Below, one piece after another: positions 22,090-30,366 of a stretch of DNA of 64,000 nt. Position numbers and translations under genes: made by a program. The first letter of the stretch is position 1. Every line of letters begins with the position of its first letter. This stretch comes from Aquatica leii (Eukaryota > Arthropoda > Insecta > Coleoptera > Lampyridae). The notes beneath the pieces were generated by a model, which saw only the letters and a program-made list of their open reading frames with translations, did no database searches and had not been told where the DNA came from. Where the stretch lies: assembly GCA_035610365.1 (NCBI GenBank), contig CM069435.1, positions 7,652,001 to 7,716,000 of the forward strand, written 5' to 3'.

Positions 22090-24100
22090 TATTCACTCTG
22101 AAGTGAATCGTAAAATGGATGATAATCGATAGGAAGAAATGATTTCAGTTGTTGTAAATGACGTGTTTTTTTCAGGTTTGAGTTTTTTTGCTTCATTATA
22201 AAGTGGTGCCAAAAGTTCACGAGGTTTTTTTGGACGTCTTTGTGGAAGAATCTTTCAATCTTCAGGGTGTCTGAGTTTGTATTTTATCTCACCTGACGGT
22301 AGATACTGAAGAGCCCTTAAATCGCAAACTGTGGGATCTCCAGCTCGCCGACCAGGCCTGATAGACGCGAGGTTACACTTTTGATCTTCATAGTTTTTAA
22401 AGAAGGTGTGATCAATTTGAAACACTTGATAAGGCTGTTTCGGCCTAGCGACACGCATCTTGTTTATATAATCTCCAGGACTACAGATTGGTGGCTTGAA
22501 TAGTGCTTCCAGCGTAGAGTGAACACAATCGGCCTCCATCATCGTGTGCACCTTTTCAAGAAACAACTGTTCAATGGTAATATTCTTCTCAACAGCGATG
22601 TTTGAGAGCTCACTAGATAATACGCGATTTTGGTTCTGGTAATTGCATCCGTCTGATATTAATTTCTGCAAACCCACTTATGACGTTAGTAATAAAATCC
22701 ACAATGCATGATACAAATTCATTTGAAGTAGTAGAACCCTCACCTTCGTGCCAAACGTATAGATACATTTTCCCATCATGCAAATTGTAAATTGTAAAAT
22801 CTGGGAATAATAAATTTTGGACACTTGGAGTTTAGGACAAAGAAGTACACTTTGGAGATCCATCGTAATGACTACCTTGTTATTAGTGGCTTCGTTTTTC
22901 GCTTTTTGCTTTGCGTCTCTAGCTTCTTGTTTTTTTATTCTATGAGCATTGTAATCATCTTGATTGAAATTTATAGCGTTGTATTCGTAACAAGTATCAC
23001 ACAGATCCTTTCGAGGCTTATGTATAGAAATCTTTTCCTTGTCTAGCACTTTGCAGTATGTTATAACGCGATGGAATGTACTTTTTATTATTCTCCTTGC
23101 ACCAGTCTTCAAATACCGAATACATGTGACTTTTTGACAGGAATGTAGATTCAACGTACGTTCTGTTGGATGTGCTCCTACAATAGTGGCTTGGAACTCT
23201 TGGGATAAGTGCCAGTCATTCAGTGATTGTAGAAGTTTTTTCTTTGTTAAGCCCAGTGTATTCGTTATTTTCGAATGCTGAAAAACTTGAATTCATCCAG
23301 CGATTAAACGTGTCTCTACCTAATGCAAAAGTGTTTAAAAAAAAATGGTTCTGCAAACGCGAATTTTTATGCCTGCTCCATTATACAAGTAGCAATCGTA
23401 TGCCGTTTTTATTATATATTCTGCGTTTGTACGGATTTCGGTTATCGACCAAACCTAATACATTGGTACGTTTTGCATCCCAAGAATCTATTGACCAGAA
23501 TTTTTTGAATTTTGCCTCTCGCAATTCTTCTGTGATTTGTGCACAAAGTAGTGTGCGACTGGTGTCATTATTCAATTTAGATTTTACATTAGAAGGACGT
23601 GGCTTAGTAACTGTATGATTACATCTATTGCCCATCTTTCTTGATGGTCTGGTAATTTCTTGGTATGTTTTGTCTGCTGTTCTTAGTATACCTTCATATG
23701 TTTGATCGTGTACTCTAGATTCCATATTAGCTCGACGCTTTGCTCCTTGCTCATACCGTTTTCTTTTATTAAATTGAACATTATTTTCATCAGAAGACTC
23801 ATTTGTTTCTTGTGGAATCCAATCAGAATCGTTTTCATGATTGTCAATAGTATCCTTATTTTGATCAGAAATGTTTATATCATTGTTTTCACTCAATACA
23901 GTTGTTTGGTTAAGACGTATTTCTGGGTGATCTAAAGTGGAGTTATTTTCTGACGCGACAAAGTTATCATCTGGGTCTAGGATAATATCGTGCTCGAGGG
24001 CTTTTATTAAATCTTCATCTTCTAAGACTAGGTTGCACTTTTTGTTTTTAATATTAGCTTCATCTACATAAAATTGAAAATAATAATTGTCATAAAACAT
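22090..24100 (-). pseudogene. Uncharacterised DDE-like transposase-family gene (frameshifted)
   Basis: Three consecutive minus-strand frames form one gene. The first (24100-23381) is acidic at its start, then basic, ending in 'CAQITEELREAKFKKFWSID'. The second (23154-22678) has 'RKDLCDTCYEYNAINFNQDD' (paired cysteines) and 'NNKVVITMDLQSVLLCPKLQ'. The third (22677-22255) has 'ISDGCNYQNQNRVLSSELSN', 'KVHTMMEADCVHSTLE' and 'LASIRPGRRAGDPTVCDLRA'. Past an in-frame TGA after 'KLRHPED', C-terminal sequence continues to about 22090. The family is common in insect genomes and mostly unnamed; D (MDLQ), D (SDGCNYQNQN) and E/D (MEADCVHS) look like an RNase-H-fold triad, which is inference. Two frameshifts and a stop make this copy inactive. 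Confidence 0.75.
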
Positions 24101-24527
24101 TATTCTTACACAATCAAAAAAGAATTACCTTCAGCTTGCACCACGTGTTACATAATGAATTGGGCCCTGCTCAATCCGCCAAACATAATGTTGGATTTAA
24201 TTATTATTTAACTTATTTTGGTTAGATTCAAATAAGTACATATTATATGTTTCAATAATTATTTCCAATTTTTATTGAAGAAATCGGTACGTTAGGAAGA
24301 TCAAAAATTTACATAAATAAAAAAAGTATGGTTAAGTTTTACAAGCTAGTTACACAATTGTGGCTAGTTATAAATTAAATAATAAAATGAAAGTGATGTC
24401 AAAGGTACTTAGCGAAAATGGGCTCACTAACTGGTTTTAATTAAAAATTACAATTAAGTTTTGAAAAGTAGTCAACAACAGCACAAACACTAAACCCAAC
24501 GATGTTAATTTTTTGTGATAGTATGTA

Positions 24528-24845
24528 TATAAAGATGATAAATAATCAGTGGAAGAAACACGATTAGATTCGTCTAAAATAAGAGTTTATTCAATTAATT
24601 ACATAAATAAAATATTTACAAAGCACGTTTTTGTACTAACCTAAAATAAGAGAATCAACAATCAAGCTATTGCTTCCCGGATCTCTTTAACACCTTAAAC
24701 GTTCAGCACTTTCCACAGTTATTATTATTATCTTCTACTAACTTTATATGCCTAGTTTATTTGATTACTTATGTCAGCAAATTATTTTATAGTTAAATTA
24801 TTAGAGGTTAGTATCTACTCTAGTGTCATGCGCACGAAGCTTACA
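24528..24845 (-). repeat. 3' LTR of the Gypsy element
   Basis: 318 bp. On the minus strand it starts TGTAAGCTTCGTGCG and ends ...TTTATCATCTTTATA. It matches the LTR at 29031-29348 with four substitutions and no indels. TGTA lies immediately outside. Confidence 0.95.
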
Positions 24846-24860
24846 TCTCCCCCCTTCAAA
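24846..24860 (-). other. Polypurine tract
   Basis: On the minus strand TTTGAAGGGGGGAGA abuts the start of the 3' LTR. This is the expected plus-strand primer for reverse transcription of this element. Confidence 0.85.
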
Positions 24861-24894
24861 GCATTAATTGCCAGGTGAATTAATGCCAGCCAGA

Positions 24895-27768
24895 CTAGTC
24901 CACGGGGATAAGCTTTGAGTCATGATATAAACCCATCGAATCTTTTTTGTTTTCTGCATTTATTTTAAAGATCAAGTCCGATATCTTCTTCTCTATCTTA
25001 AAAGGACCGACTCTAATTTCGTCCAGTTTTCTTCTGTTTAATTTGTTTTTATTCGCCACGTACACCAGGTCACCCTCTTTGAATTTATGATCTATTCTAT
25101 TTTTATCATAGAGAGATTTGTTATACTCGTGTGATTTTCGAGTTCGGAGAAATGCCAGGTTTCTGTCCTCTTCCAAATTTCTTCTGTTTAGGTTTTTTGT
25201 TAGTTCCGGTGGCAGCAGAGCTGTGCATTTTCCATTCAGTAAATATTCGGGTGAAAAACCTGTAATTGAGTGGTCTGTTTCATTATATTTTTTTCTGCAT
25301 TCCTCTGCCACTGTGGCCCATGATTTTTTATTTGCATTTAGTGTACATCTTATTTTGTTGACCAATGTCTGGTTCAATCTTTCGTTTAGCCCGTTAGAAA
25401 ACGGTGCGTCTACGGCTGTGAAGATTAATTCTATGTCTCTTGTTTTCAAATAGTTTTTGAGCTCTCTTGAATTTATTCCAGGGTATTGGTCGGAGAGTAT
25501 GGTTTCTATTTTATCTTCTATCGGGCCTTTTTCTATTAATTTTATGAAGTCTGATGCGTTTTGATTTTTCGAGCATAGAATATATGCAAATCTAGTAAAG
25601 TGATCTTCTAGTAGGTGTGGATACCTTTTTGTTGACCTTTGTCCACCGAATCCGCCGATAGTATCCAGAGACATTATTTGAAAAGGCCTGTCTGCTGGTC
25701 CCAGGTTTGACATAAGTCCATATTTTCTGTTCAGCCTGGTCTTGTTCTTAATGCAAACCTCGCAAGTTTTACATATATATTGAAAATTTTTTGACAATTT
25801 TGGTGCGGTGTAAAATGGTTTTATTTTAAGTGTAGTCTGGTTTATGCCAGTATGACAGAACTCATCATGAGTACGTCTTATCAGAATTTTGCTATATTCC
25901 TCACTCAGCACGATTTTTTCCTTATTTTTAAATTTTCGGTAGTAGATTTCATCTTCTACTGTGAAATTTTGTGTATTTTCTGTTATTTGTCTATTTATTT
26001 TTTGATCATCTATGATTTCTTGTAGAGAAATACTATTTACTGTTTTTAAAATGTCATCTGCATTTTCGTCTGGTTCCATGACTGGGTTTCGACTAAAAAA
26101 ATCCGCTTCTGCATTATTTTTTGCGGGGTTGTATTTAATAGTACAGTTATATTGAGATATATAATGTATCATATCTCCTAACTCATCATCCGTTCTATTT
26201 TTTACATTTAAGTTTTCTAGAGGTCTGTGGTCTGAGTAAATTGTAAAAAATTTGCCGAGCAACCAATATTGCCAGAAATTGATACTCTCTTTTATGGCAA
26301 GACATTCCAAAAAAATTGCTTTTTTCTTTTTTTGTGTTTCGTTTAATTTTTTTGAAAAGTATGCAACCGGTTTTATCGTGCCATCTGCTTGAGGTTGCTT
26401 TAGCACTGCTCCAAGGTCTTTAATGCTTGCGTCTGTGTATATAAAAATGTTCGATTTTGGATTGAATATGGCTAGAATTGGTTCTGAGCACAAAATTTCT
26501 TTTATGTTTTCGAATGTCTCTATGCAAGTATCCGACCAATGGAATTTAACATTTTTCCTTAGCAGGTTGTGCAAAGGATCAAGAATTTCTGTTATTTTTG
26601 GTACATACTTCCTTTCAAAATTTATTTTCCCTAGAAATTGCCTTATTTGTTTTCTGTTTTCGGGGGTATTAAAATTTTTTATTGCTTTTAAATTATCTTT
26701 TAATGGTGTAATTGTGTCATTTTTTATTAAGTGGCCCAAATATTTCACTTCGTTTTTTGCAAATTTGCATTTCGTAAATTTTAGTTTTAAACCTTCTTTT
26801 TTTATTGCGTCTAGCAGCAACTTAATATGGTTCAAATGTTCTTTGAATGTCTCCGAAAAGATCATTATATCATCTATGTAATTTACACAGAATTTAGACA
26901 GGTTATATTTTTTTATTCTATTTACCAAGATTCTTTGAAAGATAGCTGGTGACGTCTTTAATCCGAACGGGAGACATGTCCACTGGTAATGGCCCTCCTG
27001 GGTTACAAATCCCGTTTTTTGTCTGTCTCCAACTCGTAAGGGAATGGACCAGAAAGCTGAATTTATGTCCAAGGTTGTGAAATATTTGCAACCTATTGTT
27101 TTAACCATTAAGTCTTCTATTAGCGGAAATAGCTGAGATTGTGGAACAATTATCTTATTTAAATCTCTGAAATCTACGCACAGTCTATTTTTTTTATTTT
27201 CTTCCTTCTTAAAAGCCAGTGTGACTGGTGCAGCAAAAGGGCTATATGAGTCTTCGACCAAACCATGTTTTAAAAGTTGTGATACTTGTTCTTCTATTTC
27301 TTTTCTGTCATCTATTGAACATCTATATGGTCTTTTAGAACAGTATTTATCAATTTGTAAGTCGATGAAGGCTTCATAATTTTTCACTTTGCCTACATCG
27401 TACTTATCTTTAGCAAAAATGTCTTCATAATCATTTAATAAAATTTTTATTTTTATTTTTTCTTCCTCACTTAAGTGATCTACATCTATCTTGAATTCAT
27501 ATGTATTTACAAATTCATTAAAATCTATCTCAAATCTATTTTCAATTTGCATGTCGACTTTATCATTGTCTTCATTTTTTTTCTCTTTAGTGTTCTGGAA
27601 TTGGATATTTAAATTCTCGTCATGAGTCAACCCAAATTTCTTTACACTATCTAGGCCTAAAATTAGGTCAAAATTGAAATTTTCATTATCATATACAAAA
27701 GCATTTAACATTTTTTTATACCATTTATTTATGCGTTTAGTTTCACAAACCCATAACTTTTGTCCCAC
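24895..27768 (-). CDS. pol: Gypsy pol: protease end, reverse transcriptase, RNase H, integrase
   Basis: A single open frame of 957 residues. It opens with the tail of the protease ('DLILGLDSVKKFG', about residue 35). The RT follows at about 110-340, with 'RLCVDFRDLNKIIVPQSQLF', 'FTTLDINSAFWSIPL' and the catalytic 'VNYIDDIMIF'. RNase H is at about 420-540 ('IFIYTDASIKDLGAVLKQPQ', 'AIFLECLAIKESINF', 'FTIYSDHRPLENLN'). The integrase has an HHCC zinc region ('HDEFCHTGINQ', 'CKTCEVCIKNK') and a core with 'MSLDTIGGFG', 'ILSDQYPG' and 'APFSNGLNERLNQ' (DDE). A C-terminal 'VGPFKIEKKISDLIFKI' resembles the GPY/F module. All catalytic residues I can identify are present. The frame has no ATG tied to gag, so expression would need a frameshift or the upstream break is a mutation. 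Confidence 0.95.
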   Translation of the reverse strand: MGQKLWVCETKRINKWYKKMLNAFVYDNENFNFDLILGLDSVKKFGLTHDENLNIQFQNTKEKKNEDNDKVDMQIENRFEIDFNEFVNTYEFKIDVDHLSEEEKIKIKILLNDYEDIFAKDKYDVGKVKNYEAFIDLQIDKYCSKRPYRCSIDDRKEIEEQVSQLLKHGLVEDSYSPFAAPVTLAFKKEENKKNRLCVDFRDLNKIIVPQSQLFPLIEDLMVKTIGCKYFTTLDINSAFWSIPLRVGDRQKTGFVTQEGHYQWTCLPFGLKTSPAIFQRILVNRIKKYNLSKFCVNYIDDIMIFSETFKEHLNHIKLLLDAIKKEGLKLKFTKCKFAKNEVKYLGHLIKNDTITPLKDNLKAIKNFNTPENRKQIRQFLGKINFERKYVPKITEILDPLHNLLRKNVKFHWSDTCIETFENIKEILCSEPILAIFNPKSNIFIYTDASIKDLGAVLKQPQADGTIKPVAYFSKKLNETQKKKKAIFLECLAIKESINFWQYWLLGKFFTIYSDHRPLENLNVKNRTDDELGDMIHYISQYNCTIKYNPAKNNAEADFFSRNPVMEPDENADDILKTVNSISLQEIIDDQKINRQITENTQNFTVEDEIYYRKFKNKEKIVLSEEYSKILIRRTHDEFCHTGINQTTLKIKPFYTAPKLSKNFQYICKTCEVCIKNKTRLNRKYGLMSNLGPADRPFQIMSLDTIGGFGGQRSTKRYPHLLEDHFTRFAYILCSKNQNASDFIKLIEKGPIEDKIETILSDQYPGINSRELKNYLKTRDIELIFTAVDAPFSNGLNERLNQTLVNKIRCTLNANKKSWATVAEECRKKYNETDHSITGFSPEYLLNGKCTALLPPELTKNLNRRNLEEDRNLAFLRTRKSHEYNKSLYDKNRIDHKFKEGDLVYVANKNKLNRRKLDEIRVGPFKIEKKISDLIFKINAENKKDSMGLYHDSKLIPVD

Positions 27769-28025
27769 CCACTAATTGTTTTTAACTGATATATTTTTTT
27801 ATTTTTTTCAAGATTTTTATTTATTAATTTTGCATTAATGACCGTTATTCTTGAACCAGGGTCATAAAGTTTTTTCACCTCCAAAGACCCTTGTAACTTT
27901 ACTTTTATTTCAATTAGTGGGGGAATTTCTAGTTTTTTGGATCTTCATCTGACAGTTCCACGTTTAACAGTGTGTTCATTAATTCAATATCCTCTTTCTT
28001 TTCATTTTTGTACCAACATGTGCTT
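27769..28025 (-). pseudogene. Gypsy gag end and protease active site, in shifted frames
   Basis: Between the end of the gag frame and the start of the long pol frame, minus-strand codons read a gag tail (with the last part of a Cys/His knuckle) in one frame. In the gag frame lower down lies a protease-like block 'LYDPGSRITVINAKLI'; the active site would be D-x-G-S with Pro at the second position instead of the usual Ser/Thr. Changes of frame fall at a run of nine A near 28045 and seven A near 27712. A stop also interrupts the protease frame near 27731. Confidence 0.6.
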
Positions 28026-29003
28026 TCAGGATGAAATCTTTTTTTTTCCTTTTGATTCACATGTTTTACATGGAGTTTTTTCTTTTGTACCGCTTGGCTT
28101 TTGAAATTTTGATTTATTACTTACTGGTGTATTTTTAGTGTTATTATTTTCTTTTATTAGATGCTCTAACCCTCTCAATTTATTGAAGAGGTCATCAACT
28201 TCCTTTAGTTTTTCTCTATCTATTTTATCTGTAACGAATTCTGGTAAACCAATGGCAATCAAGTCTATAAGTAGAGATTTATTAATAGTACTATCCAATT
28301 CTAGCAGTAATCTTTCTTTTTTTAGTGCATAGTCTAATATTGAACCTTTTAAATATTTGAAATTCATAGCATATCTGATAGGCGACCATCCTTTATCAGC
28401 ATATGTTTCTTTTAAACTTTGTTTCCATATTGACCAATCTGATACCACTGTGTTTTTTATTAGCATTGATAAATACCAGTCTTTGCAGGAATCGTCTAAC
28501 AGCAATCTCAGCATCTCAATTTTTTCTATATCTGTATTTAATTCTAAACGTTCACATTCTTTTTCAAAAATACGCAGCCACTGTGTAACATTTGTTGTGG
28601 ATTTTGAAAATTTTTCTATTGAAAATCTCTCTGCCAATTTTAATTTATTCTGCTTTGTATGTAAATGGTCCGCGTTTTCGGTAGCCTTCTCTTCTTTAAT
28701 TTCTATTTTTTCAAGCAAAAAACCATTAAACTGCATATTTTCATATTCAAAATAATTTTTTTCCATTTCAGAGGTTAAGTTTATCCACACTTTTCTTTTT
28801 TCATGCCTTTTTTTTATTGATTGTTTTATCATCCCAAATGTTTTATCTTTTATTAATTCTGTGTGTAGACTCATTGGTTGATATTCTTTTGGCATGATAT
28901 ACGAATTTTCCTGTGTATCTGTAATTGATACCAAACCCAAAATGTTTGATTTGTTATCATCTGGTTTAGGTATTACTGCAAATTCAAATTTTAATTTTCC
29001 CAT
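28026..29003 (-). CDS. gag: Gypsy gag
   Basis: 325 residues starting at an ATG 27 bp inside the 5' LTR edge ('MGKLKFEFAVIPKPDDNK'). Residues 125-290 have the retrotransposon-gag helical pattern, including 'FSKSTTNVTQWLRIFEKECE', 'LRLLLDDSCKDWYLSMLIKN' and 'LPEFVTDKIDREKLKEVDDL'. The C-terminus begins a zinc knuckle ('PCKTCESKGKKK'). The last His and Cys of the knuckle are found just downstream in another frame, after a run of nine A. A one-base homopolymer change therefore probably truncated gag. Gag would form the particle that packages the element RNA. Confidence 0.8.
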   Translation of the reverse strand: MGKLKFEFAVIPKPDDNKSNILGLVSITDTQENSYIMPKEYQPMSLHTELIKDKTFGMIKQSIKKRHEKRKVWINLTSEMEKNYFEYENMQFNGFLLEKIEIKEEKATENADHLHTKQNKLKLAERFSIEKFSKSTTNVTQWLRIFEKECERLELNTDIEKIEMLRLLLDDSCKDWYLSMLIKNTVVSDWSIWKQSLKETYADKGWSPIRYAMNFKYLKGSILDYALKKERLLLELDSTINKSLLIDLIAIGLPEFVTDKIDREKLKEVDDLFNKLRGLEHLIKENNNTKNTPVSNKSKFQKPSGTKEKTPCKTCESKGKKKISS

Positions 29004-29030
29004 TTTTCCACAAAAATGTGATTGTTGATT

Positions 29031-29348
29031 TATAAGGATGATAAATAATCAGTGGAAGAAACACGATTAGATTCGTCTAAAATAAAAGTTTATTCAATTA
29101 ATTACATAAATAAAATATTTACAAAGCACGTTTTTGTACTAACCTAAAATAAGAGAATAAACAATCAAGCTATTGCTTCCCGGATCTCTTTAACACCTTA
29201 AACGTTCAGCACTTTCCACAGTTTTTATTATTATCTTCTACTAACTTTATATGCCTAGTTTATTTGATTACTTATGTCAGCAAATTATTTTATAGTTAAA
29301 TTATTAGAGGTTAGTATCTACTCTAGTGTCATGCGCACGAAGCTTACA
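29031..29348 (-). repeat. 5' LTR of the Gypsy element
   Basis: 318 bp, near-identical partner of 24528-24845. TGTA follows at 29349-29352. The segment between this LTR and the gag ATG is only about 27 bp, leaving little room for a leader. I could not assign the primer-binding site to a tRNA. Confidence 0.95.
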
Positions 29349-29576
29349 TGTATACTGAAATCGTCTATGTGGGTTAATTATATCAGTTGCGAGTAGCGCT
29401 GCGTCTATAAAACCTGATATGTGCGTTTGATGCCACATAGCAGAAATTTGTAACGTCTACTCACATAACTGATTTTTGTAACCCAATTTCCAGCGGTTTT
29501 GAAATAAAATTCACATAACTGATTTCGGGGGAATGTAGAACTTGTTAAGATCTCATGTAAGTATAAATTGTAAAAA
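29349..29576. repeat. Short dispersed motif cluster, CATA(A/G)C(T/A)GATTT-like
   Basis: Four similar short units occur at about 29425, 29463, 29511 and 29589: CACATAGCAGAAATTTG, CACATAACTGATTTTTG, CACATAACTGATTTCGG and ACATAGCAGATTTCGAC. They lie between the Gypsy LTR and the hAT N-terminal exon, on the hAT side. Their meaning is unknown. Confidence 0.4.
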
Positions 29577-29774
29577 TTATAAAATTGACATAGCAGATTT
29601 CGACTTGACAGCGACGATATACTGGTAATTAAAAGCATTTAAATTAAGACAATACAAACTTACTGATTTTGAACAAACTTGACAAAAAAGGTTTTCCCCG
29701 TCGGTTGTTAAATTATTGTACAATTTACTCCACTTGTAATTATTTTCAAATCTTAATTGTTTATTAGGTGGCAT
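29577..29774 (-). pseudogene. hAT transposase N-terminal fragment (BED-like zinc finger start)
   Basis: The 65-residue frame starts 'MPPNKQLRFENNYKWSKLYN' and contains 'DGENLFCQVCSKSVS'. This matches the N-terminus of CGGBP1-related hAT proteins, where a short lead leads into a C-x2-C finger. The following His pair is lost after 'SKSVS'. It lies about 585 bp inside the right inverted repeat, with the gene reading toward the hATC fragment at 21.6-21.8 kb. Confidence 0.55.
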
Positions 29775-30366
29775 TTTTTAAAACTTACTCACAGCACAAC
29801 AGCAATAAACTATCACAGTGTGACAATATCACAGGTATTTATAACAAACAAAGAATATTTTAGTCATATGTTTCAGTCATTAAAAGAATCCCACCGGACA
29901 GCATTAAATTTATCTATATTTGTTTGCTTTACTTAGGTACTGAATAGACCTATAAAATATGATTCATTCCGAAATCATTCCGGTTTTGTAAATAGTGTTC
30001 TGTCATTGTACATAATCCTAGTATAAATTCTTACAATAGTTCTTGCGGTTTTTGTATTATTGTTGTCTAGAAACTATTGTTTAACAAAACATGAAAATCC
30101 CTGTTGTTATTTATAGGTTCGTGGTAAGACCTTTTGAGCAAAAAATGTTAATTATATTATTGTACGTAATTTAAGTAAAATTCTGTAATGCGTTATTGTC
30201 ATCTACCTATTAAAACACTGTTTACACAAACTTTTCAAAATGTATATCTAAAAAGGCAATATAAAATAATACTCTTTAAAAAGGCATAAAAGACAAAAAG
30301 TTACACAAAAAGGCGAAATAGGCAGGCTCCAGGCATTTGCCTGACTATCCGCTCTTTAGTGATAAG

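Larger units (their letters stand above)
24528..29348 (-). mobile_element. Nearly complete Ty3/Gypsy LTR retrotransposon, young
   Basis: Two 318-bp LTRs (24528-24845 and 29031-29348) of identical length bracket gag and pol on the minus strand. They differ at four positions by my reading, about 98.7% identity. Both outer flanks carry TGTA (24524-24527 and 29349-29352), a target duplication. A polypurine tract lies against the inner edge of the 3' LTR. Pol starts well inside and ends 50 bp before the tract, so there is no room for an env gene. Gag and pol are separated by at least two frame differences located in A-runs. Confidence 0.95.
21499..30358 (-). mobile_element. Composite hAT shell with nested insertions, 8-bp target duplication
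   Basis: The left end begins TAAAGAGTGGATAGTAAAGC and the right end is its inverted match, reading ACTATCCGCTCTTTA. Flanking octamers are GTGATAAA (21491-21498) and GTGATAAG (30359-30366), a near-perfect 8-bp duplication. Both subterminal zones are rich in AAAAAGGC. The transposase reads minus: an N-terminal zinc-finger start at 29774-29577 and the hATC domain at about 21790-21610. The interior holds a Penelope scrap, a DDE-like gene and a young Gypsy element; the middle of the hAT transposase was not found. Total span is 8860 bp. Confidence 0.8.

Noticed and set aside
24846..24895. An env gene in the young Gypsy element
   Set aside because: Only about 50 bp lie between the end of pol and the 3' LTR.
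25118..28755. Plus-strand open frames within the Gypsy element (for example 25118-25453, 26423-26881, 28357-28755)
   Set aside because: They are antisense shadows of the well-supported minus-strand pol and gag.
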